A stretch of 64,000 nt of DNA from an uncultured Collinsella sp. GTDB lineage: Bacteria > Actinomycetota > Coriobacteriia > Coriobacteriales > Coriobacteriaceae. Positions 35,167 through 43,250 of the stretch are shown here, piece by piece. The stretch covers positions 1 to 64,000 of the forward strand of contig CAKTWW010000007.1 in the NCBI GenBank assembly GCA_934630855.1. The letters run 5' to 3'. The first letter of the stretch is position 1. Every line of letters starts with the position of its first letter. The translations under genes were made by a program, and so were the position numbers. A model generated the notes under the pieces. It did no database searches. It saw only the letters and a list, made by a program, of their open reading frames with translations, and was not told the origin of the DNA.

Positions 35167-35194
35167 ACACCCGCCACTCTTTTTTCGTTTGTCC

Positions 35195-35407
35195 CGTTCT
35201 GCCCGTGGCGGCCTTGGGAGCCGAATGGCTGCTCGTACCATCATTCGGTTTCCAAGGCGGTCACGGGCGAACGAAATGATCCCTTTTCCTCCGTCCCCAA
35301 GGGATCACGTGATCCGAAGGGGCGGAGGAGAACGGATCACATGCCGCGGCGGTGCATCTGGCCGAACGAGTCCCCATACCCTCGTTCGGTCAGACGCGCC
35401 GCCGCGG
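35195..35407. repeat. Three consecutive long hairpins between MFS gene and hisS
   Basis: Hairpin A (35195-35273): arms of ~33 bp with few mismatches (GCCCGTG, CCTTGG and CCGAATG against CATTCGG, CCAAGG and CACGGGC). Hairpin B (35278-35339): GATCCCTTTTCCTCCG against CGGAGGAGAACGGATC, with inner GGGATCACGTGATCC. Hairpin C (35344-35407): CCGCGGCGG/CCGCCGCGG enclosing GGCCGAACGAG/CTCGTTCGGTC. They lie one after another and end 15 bp before the hisS -10. They may end the MFS transcript; there is no T-run. Confidence 0.75.
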
Positions 35408-35422
35408 TTTGTGTTTGTGCCG

Positions 35423-35428
35423 TATAAT
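35423..35428 (+). promoter_or_regulatory. -10 box of hisS promoter
   Basis: TATAAT consensus -10, 43 bp before the hisS start. The -35 region falls at the end of hairpin C and does not match consensus. No T-box leader is visible. Confidence 0.55.
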
Positions 35429-35470
35429 GACCACTACCTATGACGCGATACAAAAGAAAGGTGTTTGCCC

Positions 35471-36784
35471 ATGCAGGCACAGAAGGCGGAGGGAACCCGC
35501 GACCTTATCGGCGCCGAGATGCGCGCCTGGCAAAAGATGCAGCAGATTGCGGCCGGCGTGTTCGAGCCGTTTGGTTTTAAGCCCATCGAGACGCCCGCGA
35601 TCGAGCAGGTAGACGTGTTTGTTCACGGTATCGGCCAGTCGACCGACGTCGTGCGCAAGGAGATGTTCCGCGTGTTCAGCGGCGCCAACCTGGAGCGCGT
35701 CTTTACCGAGGGAACCGACACAAAGCTCAAGCCCAAGCAGCGCCTGGCCCTTCGTCCCGAGGGAACTGCCGGCGTGGTGCGCGCCGTCGTGGAGAACAAC
35801 CTGGTACCCCAGGGCTCCACGCCCTTTAAGGCGTACTATGCCGAGGCTATGTTCCGCGGCGAGCGCCCCCAGAAGGGCCGCCTGCGTCAGTTCCACCAGG
35901 TGGGCATCGAGTGGCTCGGCGCTCCCGATCCGGCAGCCGACGCCGAGTGCATCATCATGCTCATGGAGTTCTACAAGCGCCTGGGCTTCGATCTGTCCAA
36001 GCTTCGTCTGCTTATTAACTCGATGGGCGATGCCCAGTGCCGTCCGGCGTACCGCGAGCAGGTCAAGCAGTTTATCCTCGATCACGCCGACGAGATGTGC
36101 GACGAGTGCCGTGAGCGCGCCGAGCTCAACCCGCTGCGTGCCTTCGACTGCAAGAACGACCACTGCCGCGAGATCATGGCCACAGCCCCGCTGATGGGCG
36201 ACAACCTGTGCGACGAGTGCCGCGAGCATTACGAGCAGGTCAAGCGCTATCTGGATGCCGCCGGCATCGAGTATGTCGAGGACCCCACCCTGGTGCGCGG
36301 CCTGGACTACTACACCCGCACCGTCTTTGAGGTCGAGGCCCCCGGTGCCGGTGTCGGCTCCATCGGCGGCGGCGGTCGCTACGACGGTCTCGTTGAGCTC
36401 GAGGGTGGCAAGCCCACGGCGGGCGTCGGCTTCGCTGTCGGTTTTGAGCGTGCCCTGCTGGCCCTGCAGGCCTTTGGCAGCGACCTGGGTGCCGAGGAGG
36501 CCCCGTGCGTCTACGTTGCCAACGCCGGCAAGGAACTGCGTCAGAACGTCTTTACCATTACGCAGGAGCTTCGCGCCGCAGGCATTGTGACCGAGGCCGA
36601 CTATCAGGGTCGTTCGCTCAAGGCCCAGTTTAAGCAGGCCGATAAGGTGGGCGCCAAGCTCATCCTGGTCCTGGGTGGCGACGAGCTTGCCGCCGGCAAG
36701 GTCAAGGTGCGCGACATGGAGAGCCACGACGAGGTTCTCGCCGATCTGGAAAACGTTGTCGAGGCGGTTTGCGAGCGCCTGTAG
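35471..36784 (+). CDS. hisS: Histidyl-tRNA synthetase HisS
   Basis: Class II aminoacyl-tRNA synthetase, 437 aa. The N-terminal AEGTRDLIG segment, motif 2 (FRGERPQKGRLRQFHQ), the histidine-specific motifs LVRGLDYYTRTVFE and GGGGRYDGL, and motif 3 (GVGFAVGFERAL) are all present. The C-terminal anticodon-binding domain covers about 335-437. The motif 2 and HisA blocks look canonical. ATG 35471 is preferred over TTG 35465 because GAAAGG lies 9-15 nt upstream. A terminator follows at 36842. Confidence 0.97.
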   Translation: MQAQKAEGTRDLIGAEMRAWQKMQQIAAGVFEPFGFKPIETPAIEQVDVFVHGIGQSTDVVRKEMFRVFSGANLERVFTEGTDTKLKPKQRLALRPEGTAGVVRAVVENNLVPQGSTPFKAYYAEAMFRGERPQKGRLRQFHQVGIEWLGAPDPAADAECIIMLMEFYKRLGFDLSKLRLLINSMGDAQCRPAYREQVKQFILDHADEMCDECRERAELNPLRAFDCKNDHCREIMATAPLMGDNLCDECREHYEQVKRYLDAAGIEYVEDPTLVRGLDYYTRTVFEVEAPGAGVGSIGGGGRYDGLVELEGGKPTAGVGFAVGFERALLALQAFGSDLGAEEAPCVYVANAGKELRQNVFTITQELRAAGIVTEADYQGRSLKAQFKQADKVGAKLILVLGGDELAAGKVKVRDMESHDEVLADLENVVEAVCERL

Positions 36785-36841
36785 CGCATCATGTTGAGCT
36801 GCGGGCTTGCAAATGTGCCCTGCTCATGGTGAGCGATTGTT

Positions 36842-36882
36842 ACGGGGGTGTTTCGCTTTTATGCGGAATGCCCCCGTTTGTG
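36842..36882 (+). terminator. Terminator after hisS
   Basis: ACGGGGG (36842-36848) pairs with CCCCCGT (36871-36877) around a 22 nt loop, followed by TTG. Confidence 0.65.
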
Positions 36883-36927
36883 TATGCCGCCTACCGAGAA
36901 ATACGACCATTTGGGGCAAAAACCCTT

Positions 36928-36997
36928 GCAATGCAGAAAATACTTTTGTGTGGTAAAGCGCAATCTGTGTCGAAAGTATTTCTCAAGTGCCTATAAT
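36928..36997 (+). promoter_or_regulatory. ppc promoter with 10 bp inverted repeat
   Basis: A TATAAT -10 lies at 36992-36997. GAAAATACTTT and AAAGTATTTC form an inverted repeat (about 36939-36982) with the right arm over the -35 region, a position suited to an operator. No -35 consensus is visible, which suggests an activator or repressor site. Confidence 0.5.
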
Positions 36998-37041
36998 GAA
37001 TACCGCATGTTACGTGCATAGAAGGAGGAATGGGAGGAAAC

Positions 37042-39855
37042 GTGGCTGAGAACCTAAGCAACCAGTCTGTACCCGAAGCCGCGGCGCGCGTCGCTGCCGT
37101 GGTCAACCGCCTCGTTAACCGTATCGGCTCGAATGCCGAGTCCAAGGAGCGTCTCGCCGAGATCGAGATCCCCGAGGAGCTTCGCGACAATCTGGCGCTG
37201 TTCCTGCGCCTGGAGCGTCGTGTACTTAGCGAGTATGATCCCGAGATCGCGGACCTGTTCGACAAAATCCTGTCGGCCGAGATTGCGGCCAATGCCGGCA
37301 ACCCCGGTAGCCGTGCTGCCGACGAGGCCGTCGATGAGCAGGGCGTGCCTACCGCCGACGAGTCCACCGCCGTTGCATTCCGCGAGGTCGTCGATCTGAT
37401 CGACAGTCTGCCGCTCGATAAGCAGCAGGTTATCGTCCGCGCCTTTACGAGCTTCTTCCATCTGGCAAACCTGTCGGAGGAGAACTACCGCGTGGCTCAG
37501 CTGCGCGAGCGCGAGGCCGGCGCATCGACCGATACCGAGGTCGACCCCGCCAACGAGCTCACCGTTGCCTACCACCAGCTGGTAGATGAGATGGGTGTCG
37601 AGGGCGCCAACGAGCTACTCGGCAAGCTGGAGTTCCACCCTGTCTTTACCGCACATCCCACCGAGGCCCGTCGTAAGGCCGTCGAGGGCAAGATCCGCCG
37701 TATCTCCAACCTGCTGGAGGAGCGTCCGCGCCTGGGCGGCTCCGACCTGGTAGAGAACGAGCGCCATATGCTGCAGGAGATCGACGCCCTGGTGCGCACG
37801 AGCCCCATCGCGCTCAAGAAGCCCACGCCGGTCGAGGAAGCCGATACCATCATCGACATCTTCGATAACACGCTGTTCGATGTCATCCCCGTCATCTATC
37901 GTCGTTTTGACGACTGGGTGCTGGGCGACAAGGCCGGCACCGTGCCGCCGCTGTGCCCGGCGTTCTTCCACCCCGGCAGCTGGATCGGTTCCGACCGCGA
38001 CGGTAATCCCAACGTTACCGCCAAGGTGAGCCGCGAGGTCGCTGCCAAGTACTTTACGCATATGGTGCTCAAGCTCGAGGACAAGTGCCGCCGCATCGGC
38101 CGCAACCTCACGCTCGAGGCTACCTACAGTAAACCGTCTGCCGAGCTCATCAACCTGTGGAACCATCAGGTCGAGATGAGCACCCAGTACACGGCCCGCG
38201 CCGAGCTCATCTCCGAGCACGAGCCGCATCGCGCCGTCATGCTCGTCATGGCCGACCGTCTGAACGCCACCGTGCGCCGCATCACCGACACCATGTACCA
38301 CAGTGCCGATGAGTTCCTGGAGGACCTGCGTGTCGTCCAGCGCTCGCTGGCCGCCTGCGGCGCCGTCCGTGCTGCCTACGGCCCGGTCCAGACCATCATC
38401 TGGCAGGTCGAGTCCTTCGGCTTCCACATGGTCGAGATGGAGTTCCGTCAGCACTCCGTGGTGCATGCCCGCGCCCTCGAGGATATCCACGAGAACGGTA
38501 TCCATGGCGACCTGCAGCCCATGACGCGCGAGGTCATCGACACCTTCCGTGCCATCGGCTCCATCCAAAAGCGCTACGGCAAGAAGATGGCGCACCGCTA
38601 CATCATCTCGTTCACCAAGAGCGCCCAGCATGTGGCCGACGTCTTTGAGCTCGCCCACCTGTCCTTCGCGCACGAGGAGGATGTCCCCGAGCTCGACGTG
38701 ATCCCGCTGTTCGAGCAGCTCGAGGACCTCGAGGGCTGCGTCGACGTGCTCGACCAGATGCTCACGCTGCCCGTGGTGCAAAAGCGCCTTGCCCAGACCA
38801 ACCGCCGCATGGAGGTCATGCTGGGCTACTCCGACTCCTCCAAGGATGCCGGTCCTACCACGGCCATGCTCGCGCTGCACTCCGCACAGGAGCGCATCGC
38901 CAAGTGGGCCGAGAAGAACGATATCGACCTCGTGCTCATGCACGGTCGCGGCGGTGCCGTGGGCCGTGGCGGCGGTCCGGCCAACAAGGCCGTGCTGGCG
39001 CAGCCCAAGGGCTCGGTCAACTGCTTCTTTAAGCTCACCGAGCAGGGCGAGGTCATCTTTGCCCGTTACGGTAACCGCACGCTGGCTCAGCGTCACGTTG
39101 AGTCCGTTGCCGCCGCAACGCTTTTGCAGTCGGCCCCGAGTGTCGAGAAGATCAACACCGAGACCACGCAGAAGTTCTGGGATATGGCCGAGAAGCTCAA
39201 CGCCGCAAGCCACGAGCGCTATCTGGACCTGCTGCACACCGACGACTTTACGCCGTGGTTCTCGACCGTGACGCCGCTGACCGAGGTCGGCCTGCTGCCG
39301 ATCGGCTCGCGTCCCGCCAAGCGTGGTCTGGGTGCCAAGTCGCTCGACGACCTGCGTACCATTCCGTGGATCTTCAGCTGGAGCCAGGCTCGTATTAACC
39401 TGGCCGCTTGGTACGGACTGGGCACCGCCTGCGAGCAGTTTGGCGATCTGGAGCAGCTCAAGGCCGCCTACCAGGAGTGGCCGTTCTTCCGTACGTTCAT
39501 CGACAACATCGAGATGTCGATTGCCAAGACCGACCAGCGCATCGCCAAGATGTATCTGCACCTGGGCGACCGCGATGATCTGTCCGAGAAGGTCTTTACC
39601 GAGATGCAGCTCACCCGTAAGTGGGTCCTCGCCATCGTCGGTGACGAATGGCCGCTGCAGCGCCGTCGCGTGCTCGGCTGCGCCGTCCGCGTGCGTAACC
39701 CCTACGTCGATGCTCTGTCCATCGCCCAGGTTCGCGCCCTTCGCGAGGTGCGTATGAACCAGGACGAGATGGCCGAGGAGAAGAAGGCCGAGTACATGAG
39801 CCTGATTCTTTCGACTGTGACTGGCGTCTCGGCAGGACTGCAAAACACGGGGTAA
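37042..39855 (+). CDS. ppc: Phosphoenolpyruvate carboxylase Ppc
   Basis: Carboxylates PEP with bicarbonate to oxaloacetate in the cytoplasm, feeding the reductive C4 branch in fermenters. The catalytic His lies in FTAHPTEARRK, the PEP/bicarbonate region in GSDRDGNPNVT, and the glycine-rich catalytic loop in GYSDSSKDAG and HGRGGAVGRGGG. The C-terminus ends LQNTG, as is universal in bacterial Ppc. At 937 aa it is somewhat longer than E. coli Ppc (883), with an insert near residues 80-110. GTG 37042 with GGGAGG 5 nt upstream is preferred over ATG 37030, whose Shine-Dalgarno is too close. Confidence 0.96.
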   Translation: MAENLSNQSVPEAAARVAAVVNRLVNRIGSNAESKERLAEIEIPEELRDNLALFLRLERRVLSEYDPEIADLFDKILSAEIAANAGNPGSRAADEAVDEQGVPTADESTAVAFREVVDLIDSLPLDKQQVIVRAFTSFFHLANLSEENYRVAQLREREAGASTDTEVDPANELTVAYHQLVDEMGVEGANELLGKLEFHPVFTAHPTEARRKAVEGKIRRISNLLEERPRLGGSDLVENERHMLQEIDALVRTSPIALKKPTPVEEADTIIDIFDNTLFDVIPVIYRRFDDWVLGDKAGTVPPLCPAFFHPGSWIGSDRDGNPNVTAKVSREVAAKYFTHMVLKLEDKCRRIGRNLTLEATYSKPSAELINLWNHQVEMSTQYTARAELISEHEPHRAVMLVMADRLNATVRRITDTMYHSADEFLEDLRVVQRSLAACGAVRAAYGPVQTIIWQVESFGFHMVEMEFRQHSVVHARALEDIHENGIHGDLQPMTREVIDTFRAIGSIQKRYGKKMAHRYIISFTKSAQHVADVFELAHLSFAHEEDVPELDVIPLFEQLEDLEGCVDVLDQMLTLPVVQKRLAQTNRRMEVMLGYSDSSKDAGPTTAMLALHSAQERIAKWAEKNDIDLVLMHGRGGAVGRGGGPANKAVLAQPKGSVNCFFKLTEQGEVIFARYGNRTLAQRHVESVAAATLLQSAPSVEKINTETTQKFWDMAEKLNAASHERYLDLLHTDDFTPWFSTVTPLTEVGLLPIGSRPAKRGLGAKSLDDLRTIPWIFSWSQARINLAAWYGLGTACEQFGDLEQLKAAYQEWPFFRTFIDNIEMSIAKTDQRIAKMYLHLGDRDDLSEKVFTEMQLTRKWVLAIVGDEWPLQRRRVLGCAVRVRNPYVDALSIAQVRALREVRMNQDEMAEEKKAEYMSLILSTVTGVSAGLQNTG

Positions 39856-39879
39856 TCGATAGCCCTGTAGTCGCTGTCC

Positions 39880-40006
39880 GGGGCTGCCGTATGTTTACTT
39901 TCCGGCGCGTCCTCGGACATGCAAGAAGCCCTCGCTGCGCACTTCGTGCGGCGAGGGCTTCTTGCGTCCTGCGGAGTGCGCCGGAAAGTAAACATACGGC
40001 AGCCCC
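39880..40006. repeat. 127 bp long hairpin element, copy 1
   Basis: Perfect 29 bp arms (39880-39908 and 39978-40006, core CCGTATGTTTACTTTCCGG) enclose a 69 nt core that itself folds into a second long hairpin (39921-39942 with 39946-39965, TTC loop). It begins 25 bp after the ppc stop. A second copy with different arms lies at 42426-42552. Confidence 0.9.
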
Positions 40007-40014
40007 TGCGATGT

Positions 40015-40184
40015 CCGGTCTTCGGCGGATTACTGGCTGAGGGAATATAGTGCGCTTCGCGCGTTTGGAAAGGCTTCGTGCTGCGGAATGCGCTCAGAGG
40101 GAAACCCATCGGGTCCCTTCGTCCTCGGTCTTCTGGGATTAGAGCTGAAGAGAAGAATGGCGCGCTTCGCGCGTTTTGGACGGC
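40015..40184 (+). repeat. Degenerate ~61 bp direct repeat
   Basis: Two diverged copies (about 40015-40075 and 40124-40184) share GGTCTTC, GGATTA, GCTGA and the palindrome GCGCTTCGCGCG in the same order and spacing. They lie in the gap between ppc and larA, which holds no protein gene. A GC-rich hairpin with a T-run (about 40180-40217) follows and may terminate transcription. Confidence 0.55.
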
Positions 40185-40342
40185 GGTCGTGGTTCCTTTT
40201 GGGGCTGCGGCCGCCTTTTTGTACTTGTCAATTGTGAACGTTCTGTTAATGGATTGGTGGGTGGTTGGTTGTTATCGGTGAGCGGCGTATCCTTCCTACG
40301 GTTTATCTAGTGTGTTAGATGAAAGGAAGAGGGCGCTCGTCA

Positions 40343-41620
40343 TTGTTTGAATGTGAATTGCCGTTTGACCACAAGAAGCTGCATCTGGAGCTTGAGGACA
40401 AGAACTTCGCAGGTGTGATGGAGGGTCATCAAAACGAGTTTGAGACTACGAAAACGCAGCAAGAGCTGGTAGAAGAGTCGCTTGCTAATCCTTATGGCTC
40501 GCCTTCGCTCGAGGAGCTTTGTGCTGGCAAGAAGGATATCGTTATCATCAGTTCTGACCATACGCGTCCGGTTCCCTCGCGCGTGACGATGCCTATTCTG
40601 CTGCATCACATTCATACTGCTGCGCCCGAGGCTCACGTTCGTATTCTGGTTGCGACTGGTATGCACCGTCCCTCGACGCATGAGGAGCTCGTCAACAAGT
40701 ATGGCGAGGAGATCGTTGCCAACGAGGAGATCGTCATGCATGTCGCGACTGATGACAGCATGATGAAGAAGATCGGTACTCTGCCTTCCGGCGGTGAGTG
40801 CATCATCAACAAGATCGCTGCCAATTGCGATCTGCTGCTTGCCGAGGGCTTTATTGAGCCGCACTTCTTTGCCGGCTTCTCTGGCAGCCGCAAGTCCGTG
40901 CTGCCCGGTATCGCCAGCTATAAGACCATCATGTACAACCACAACGGTCAGTTTGTGAACGACTCTCATTCGCGTGCCGGCAACCTGTGCCACAACCACG
41001 TGAGCGAGGACATGTTTGCCGCTGCCGAGATGGCCCACCTTGCCTTTGTGCTCAACGTGGTGCTCAACGGCAAGCACGAGGTCATCGGTTCTTTTGCCGG
41101 CGACATCCATAAGGCCCATGAGGCTGGCTGCGAGTTCGTGAAGAGCCTTGCCGGCGTCGAGCCTGTCGAGTGCGAGATCGCCATCACCACCAACGGCGGC
41201 TATCCGCTCGACCAGAACATCTACCAGGCCGTGAAGGGTATGTGCGCTGCCGAGGCGACGCTTCCCGAGGGCGGCGTGATTATCGACGTCGCCGGTTGCG
41301 CCGATGGTCACGGCGGCGAGGGCTTCTACCACAACATCGCCGACAACGATCCGGCTGAGTTCGAGCGCGCCTGCATCGACCGTCCCAAGGACGAGACCCT
41401 GCCTGACCAGTGGACGAGCCAGATCTTCGCCCGCATCCTGGCACATCACCCCGTGATCATGGTTACCGACCTGTGCGATCACCAGATGATCAAGGACATG
41501 CACATGACGCCGGTCAACACCCTCGAAGAGGCGCTCAAGCTCGCCTTTGAGATGAAGGGTGCAAACGCCAAGGTTGCCGTTATTCCCGATGGCCTGGGCG
41601 TTGTCGTCGCGCAGCACTAG
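40343..41620 (+). CDS. larA: Nickel-pincer lactate racemase LarA
   Basis: Interconverts D- and L-lactate using the nickel pincer nucleotide. With the TTG start at 40343 the known LarA cofactor and catalytic residues fall at exactly the Lactobacillus plantarum positions: His108 (GMHRP), His174 and Lys184 (EPHFFAGFSGSRKS), and His200 (YNHNG). SSDHTRPVPS near residue 69 is the usual N-terminal signature. An in-frame ATG at 40319 exists, but AAAGGAAGAGGG lies between it and the TTG and serves the latter. Substrate assignment rests on the lar neighbourhood, since the family also contains other hydroxy-acid racemases. The channel gene follows after 49 bp. Confidence 0.9.
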   Translation: MFECELPFDHKKLHLELEDKNFAGVMEGHQNEFETTKTQQELVEESLANPYGSPSLEELCAGKKDIVIISSDHTRPVPSRVTMPILLHHIHTAAPEAHVRILVATGMHRPSTHEELVNKYGEEIVANEEIVMHVATDDSMMKKIGTLPSGGECIINKIAANCDLLLAEGFIEPHFFAGFSGSRKSVLPGIASYKTIMYNHNGQFVNDSHSRAGNLCHNHVSEDMFAAAEMAHLAFVLNVVLNGKHEVIGSFAGDIHKAHEAGCEFVKSLAGVEPVECEIAITTNGGYPLDQNIYQAVKGMCAAEATLPEGGVIIDVAGCADGHGGEGFYHNIADNDPAEFERACIDRPKDETLPDQWTSQIFARILAHHPVIMVTDLCDHQMIKDMHMTPVNTLEEALKLAFEMKGANAKVAVIPDGLGVVVAQH

Positions 41621-41669
41621 CGCGCGACTCAAACGAATCGTTTATAACCGACAAGAAAGATAAGGTTTT

Positions 41670-42401
41670 ATGCTTACCAAACTCCTGTGCGAATTCGGCG
41701 CGACGGCCCTCATGATCGTCTTTGGCGTGGGCGTGCACTGCGATACCGTGCTCAAGGGCACCAAGTATCAGGGCTCCGGCCATATGTTTGCCATCACCAC
41801 CTGGTCTTTTGGCATTTCGGTCTGCCTGTTTGTCTTTGGCGGAGCCGTGTGCATGAACCCGGCCATGGTGCTTGCCCAGTGCATCGTCGGCCTGGTGCCG
41901 TGGGGCAACTGCATTCCCTTCATGCTCGCTGATATGCTCGGCGGCTTTGTGGGCGCCGTGATCGCTTGGTTTATGTATGCCGATGAGTTCAAGGCCTCCG
42001 AGGGCGTCGTCGACCCCATCGCTCAGCGCAACATCTTCTCGACCAACCCCACCACCGAGGGCACCAACTATGCCCGCAACTTCTTCTGCGAGGCCATCTG
42101 CACCTTTGTGTTTATCAGCGCTATCCTTGCTGCCGCCAGCCGCGCTGGCGAGGACGTCCTGATGCTCGCGATCTGCGTTGGCCTGATCGTTTGGGCCGTT
42201 GGCATGGGCATGGGCGGCATCACCGGCTTCGCCATGAACCAGGCTCGTGACCTTGGTCCTCGTCTTGCTTACCAGGTGCTGCCGATTAAGAACAAGGCTG
42301 ACAACAACTGGAAGTACGGCCTGCTTGTTCCTGGTATTGCGCCGTTTGTCGGTGCTATCGTGGCTGCACTGTTTGTGCATGGTTTCTTGGGCATGTTCTA
42401 G
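41670..42401 (+). CDS. larD: MIP-family channel, likely lactate channel LarD
   Basis: Aquaglyceroporin-type channel with about six membrane helices, 243 aa. The first half-helix motif is canonical (MNPAM); the second reads NQARDLGPR instead of NPARD. Position right after larA matches the larD channel of Lactobacillus operons, which passes lactic acid. ATAAGG precedes ATG 41670. A long hairpin element starts 25 bp after the stop. Glycerol transport is the main alternative. Confidence 0.82.
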   Translation: MLTKLLCEFGATALMIVFGVGVHCDTVLKGTKYQGSGHMFAITTWSFGISVCLFVFGGAVCMNPAMVLAQCIVGLVPWGNCIPFMLADMLGGFVGAVIAWFMYADEFKASEGVVDPIAQRNIFSTNPTTEGTNYARNFFCEAICTFVFISAILAAASRAGEDVLMLAICVGLIVWAVGMGMGGITGFAMNQARDLGPRLAYQVLPIKNKADNNWKYGLLVPGIAPFVGAIVAALFVHGFLGMF

Positions 42402-42425
42402 TCCGAAGTAATTGATATAACGTCC

Positions 42426-42552
42426 GGGTCCGGCATAGGTTAACTTTCCGCCGCGTCCTCGAACATGCAAGAAGCTCCTGCTGCGCACTTCGTGCGGCGG
42501 GAGCTTCTTGCGTTCTGCGGAGTGCGGCTGAAAGTTAACCTATGCCGGACCC
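42426..42552. repeat. 127 bp long hairpin element, copy 2
   Basis: Arms of 29 bp with one mismatch (42426-42454 and 42524-42552, core GGCATAGGTTAACTTTC) enclose a 69 nt core almost identical to copy 1. Where the core stems differ, the partner bases differ too (GCCCTCGC/GCGAGGGC against GCTCCTGC/GCGGGAGC). The remaining gap to 42708 holds only imperfect GCTTTGGGATG direct repeats. Confidence 0.9.
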
Positions 42553-42708
42553 TGCGGGAATCCAGTTGCATTGGAGCAAGCAACACTACATATATATCTG
42601 AATTTGGATGTGGTGGGCACTTTGTTGTTGGGCGCTTTGAGATGCGGGTGACGCTTTGGGATGCGTGGCGCCTTGGGGTGGGGCGGTGCTTTGGGATGAG
42701 AGGCTTGC

Positions 42709-43248
42709 TTAGTTGAAGAGGGGTTGTATGGCTGATAGGTAGTCTTTAGCTACGTCGGCTTTGTTTGCTTGGAAGTTGTGCCAGGCCCACCATTGGACTG
42801 TTCCTACGAAGCTTGAGGCTATGTGGTGTAGTAGGAAACTGCGGTCCATGCTGGCGGCGGGGCCTGTGGGGTTGGCGGGGACGGTTTCGGCTGCTCGGGC
42901 CATGATGGTCTTGCGGAGGCTGTCGGCGAAGACGCGTGAGCCGGCGCCTGCTACCAGGGCTCGGACGCCCTGACGACGTTCCCAGAGGTTGTTGAGGATG
43001 TGCTCGACTTGCACGAGCGGGTCGTCGAGGGGCGTGCCATCGTCGTCGAGGGCGTGGGTGCAGATATCGCTTACGAGCTCGGCGAGTAGGTCGTCTTTGC
43101 TCTTGAAGAGGCCGTAGAACGTCGCGCGGCCCACGTTGGCACGCGCGATGATGTCGCCGACGGTGATCTTGCCGTAGTCTTCCTCGCGAAGGAGTTCGGA
43201 AAACGCCGTGACAATAGCGGCGCGGCTTTTGGTTTTGCGAGCATCCAT
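42709..43248 (-). CDS. TetR/AcrR-family regulator (179 aa)
   Basis: The N-terminal helix-turn-helix is clear (ITVGDIIARANVGRATFYGLFKSKDDLLAEL), followed by a helical ligand-binding region. The start ATG lies 2 bp after the larC stop; no good Shine-Dalgarno is visible, so translation is probably coupled. The order larB-larC-regulator suggests that it controls the lar genes, replacing the Crp/Fnr-type LarR of lactobacilli. That link is inferred from position. Confidence 0.85.
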   Translation of the reverse strand: MDARKTKSRAAIVTAFSELLREEDYGKITVGDIIARANVGRATFYGLFKSKDDLLAELVSDICTHALDDDGTPLDDPLVQVEHILNNLWERRQGVRALVAGAGSRVFADSLRKTIMARAAETVPANPTGPAASMDRSFLLHHIASSFVGTVQWWAWHNFQANKADVAKDYLSAIQPLFN

Positions 43249-43250
43249 TC

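Noticed and set aside
35275..35470. T-box riboswitch in the hisS leader
   Set aside because: No T-box consensus (TGGNACCGCG) or specifier loop is seen, and the hairpins lie upstream of the -10.
39880..42552. Insertion sequence or composite transposon around larA-larD
   Set aside because: No transposase, and the outer arms of the two elements differ in sequence, unlike IS ends. The possibility of a structured boundary element is kept as a finding.
42746..43250. LarC2 coding region hidden in another frame after larC
   Set aside because: Alternative minus-strand frames here give Arg/Pro/Ser-rich junk; the frame with a clear TetR helix-turn-helix is the real one.
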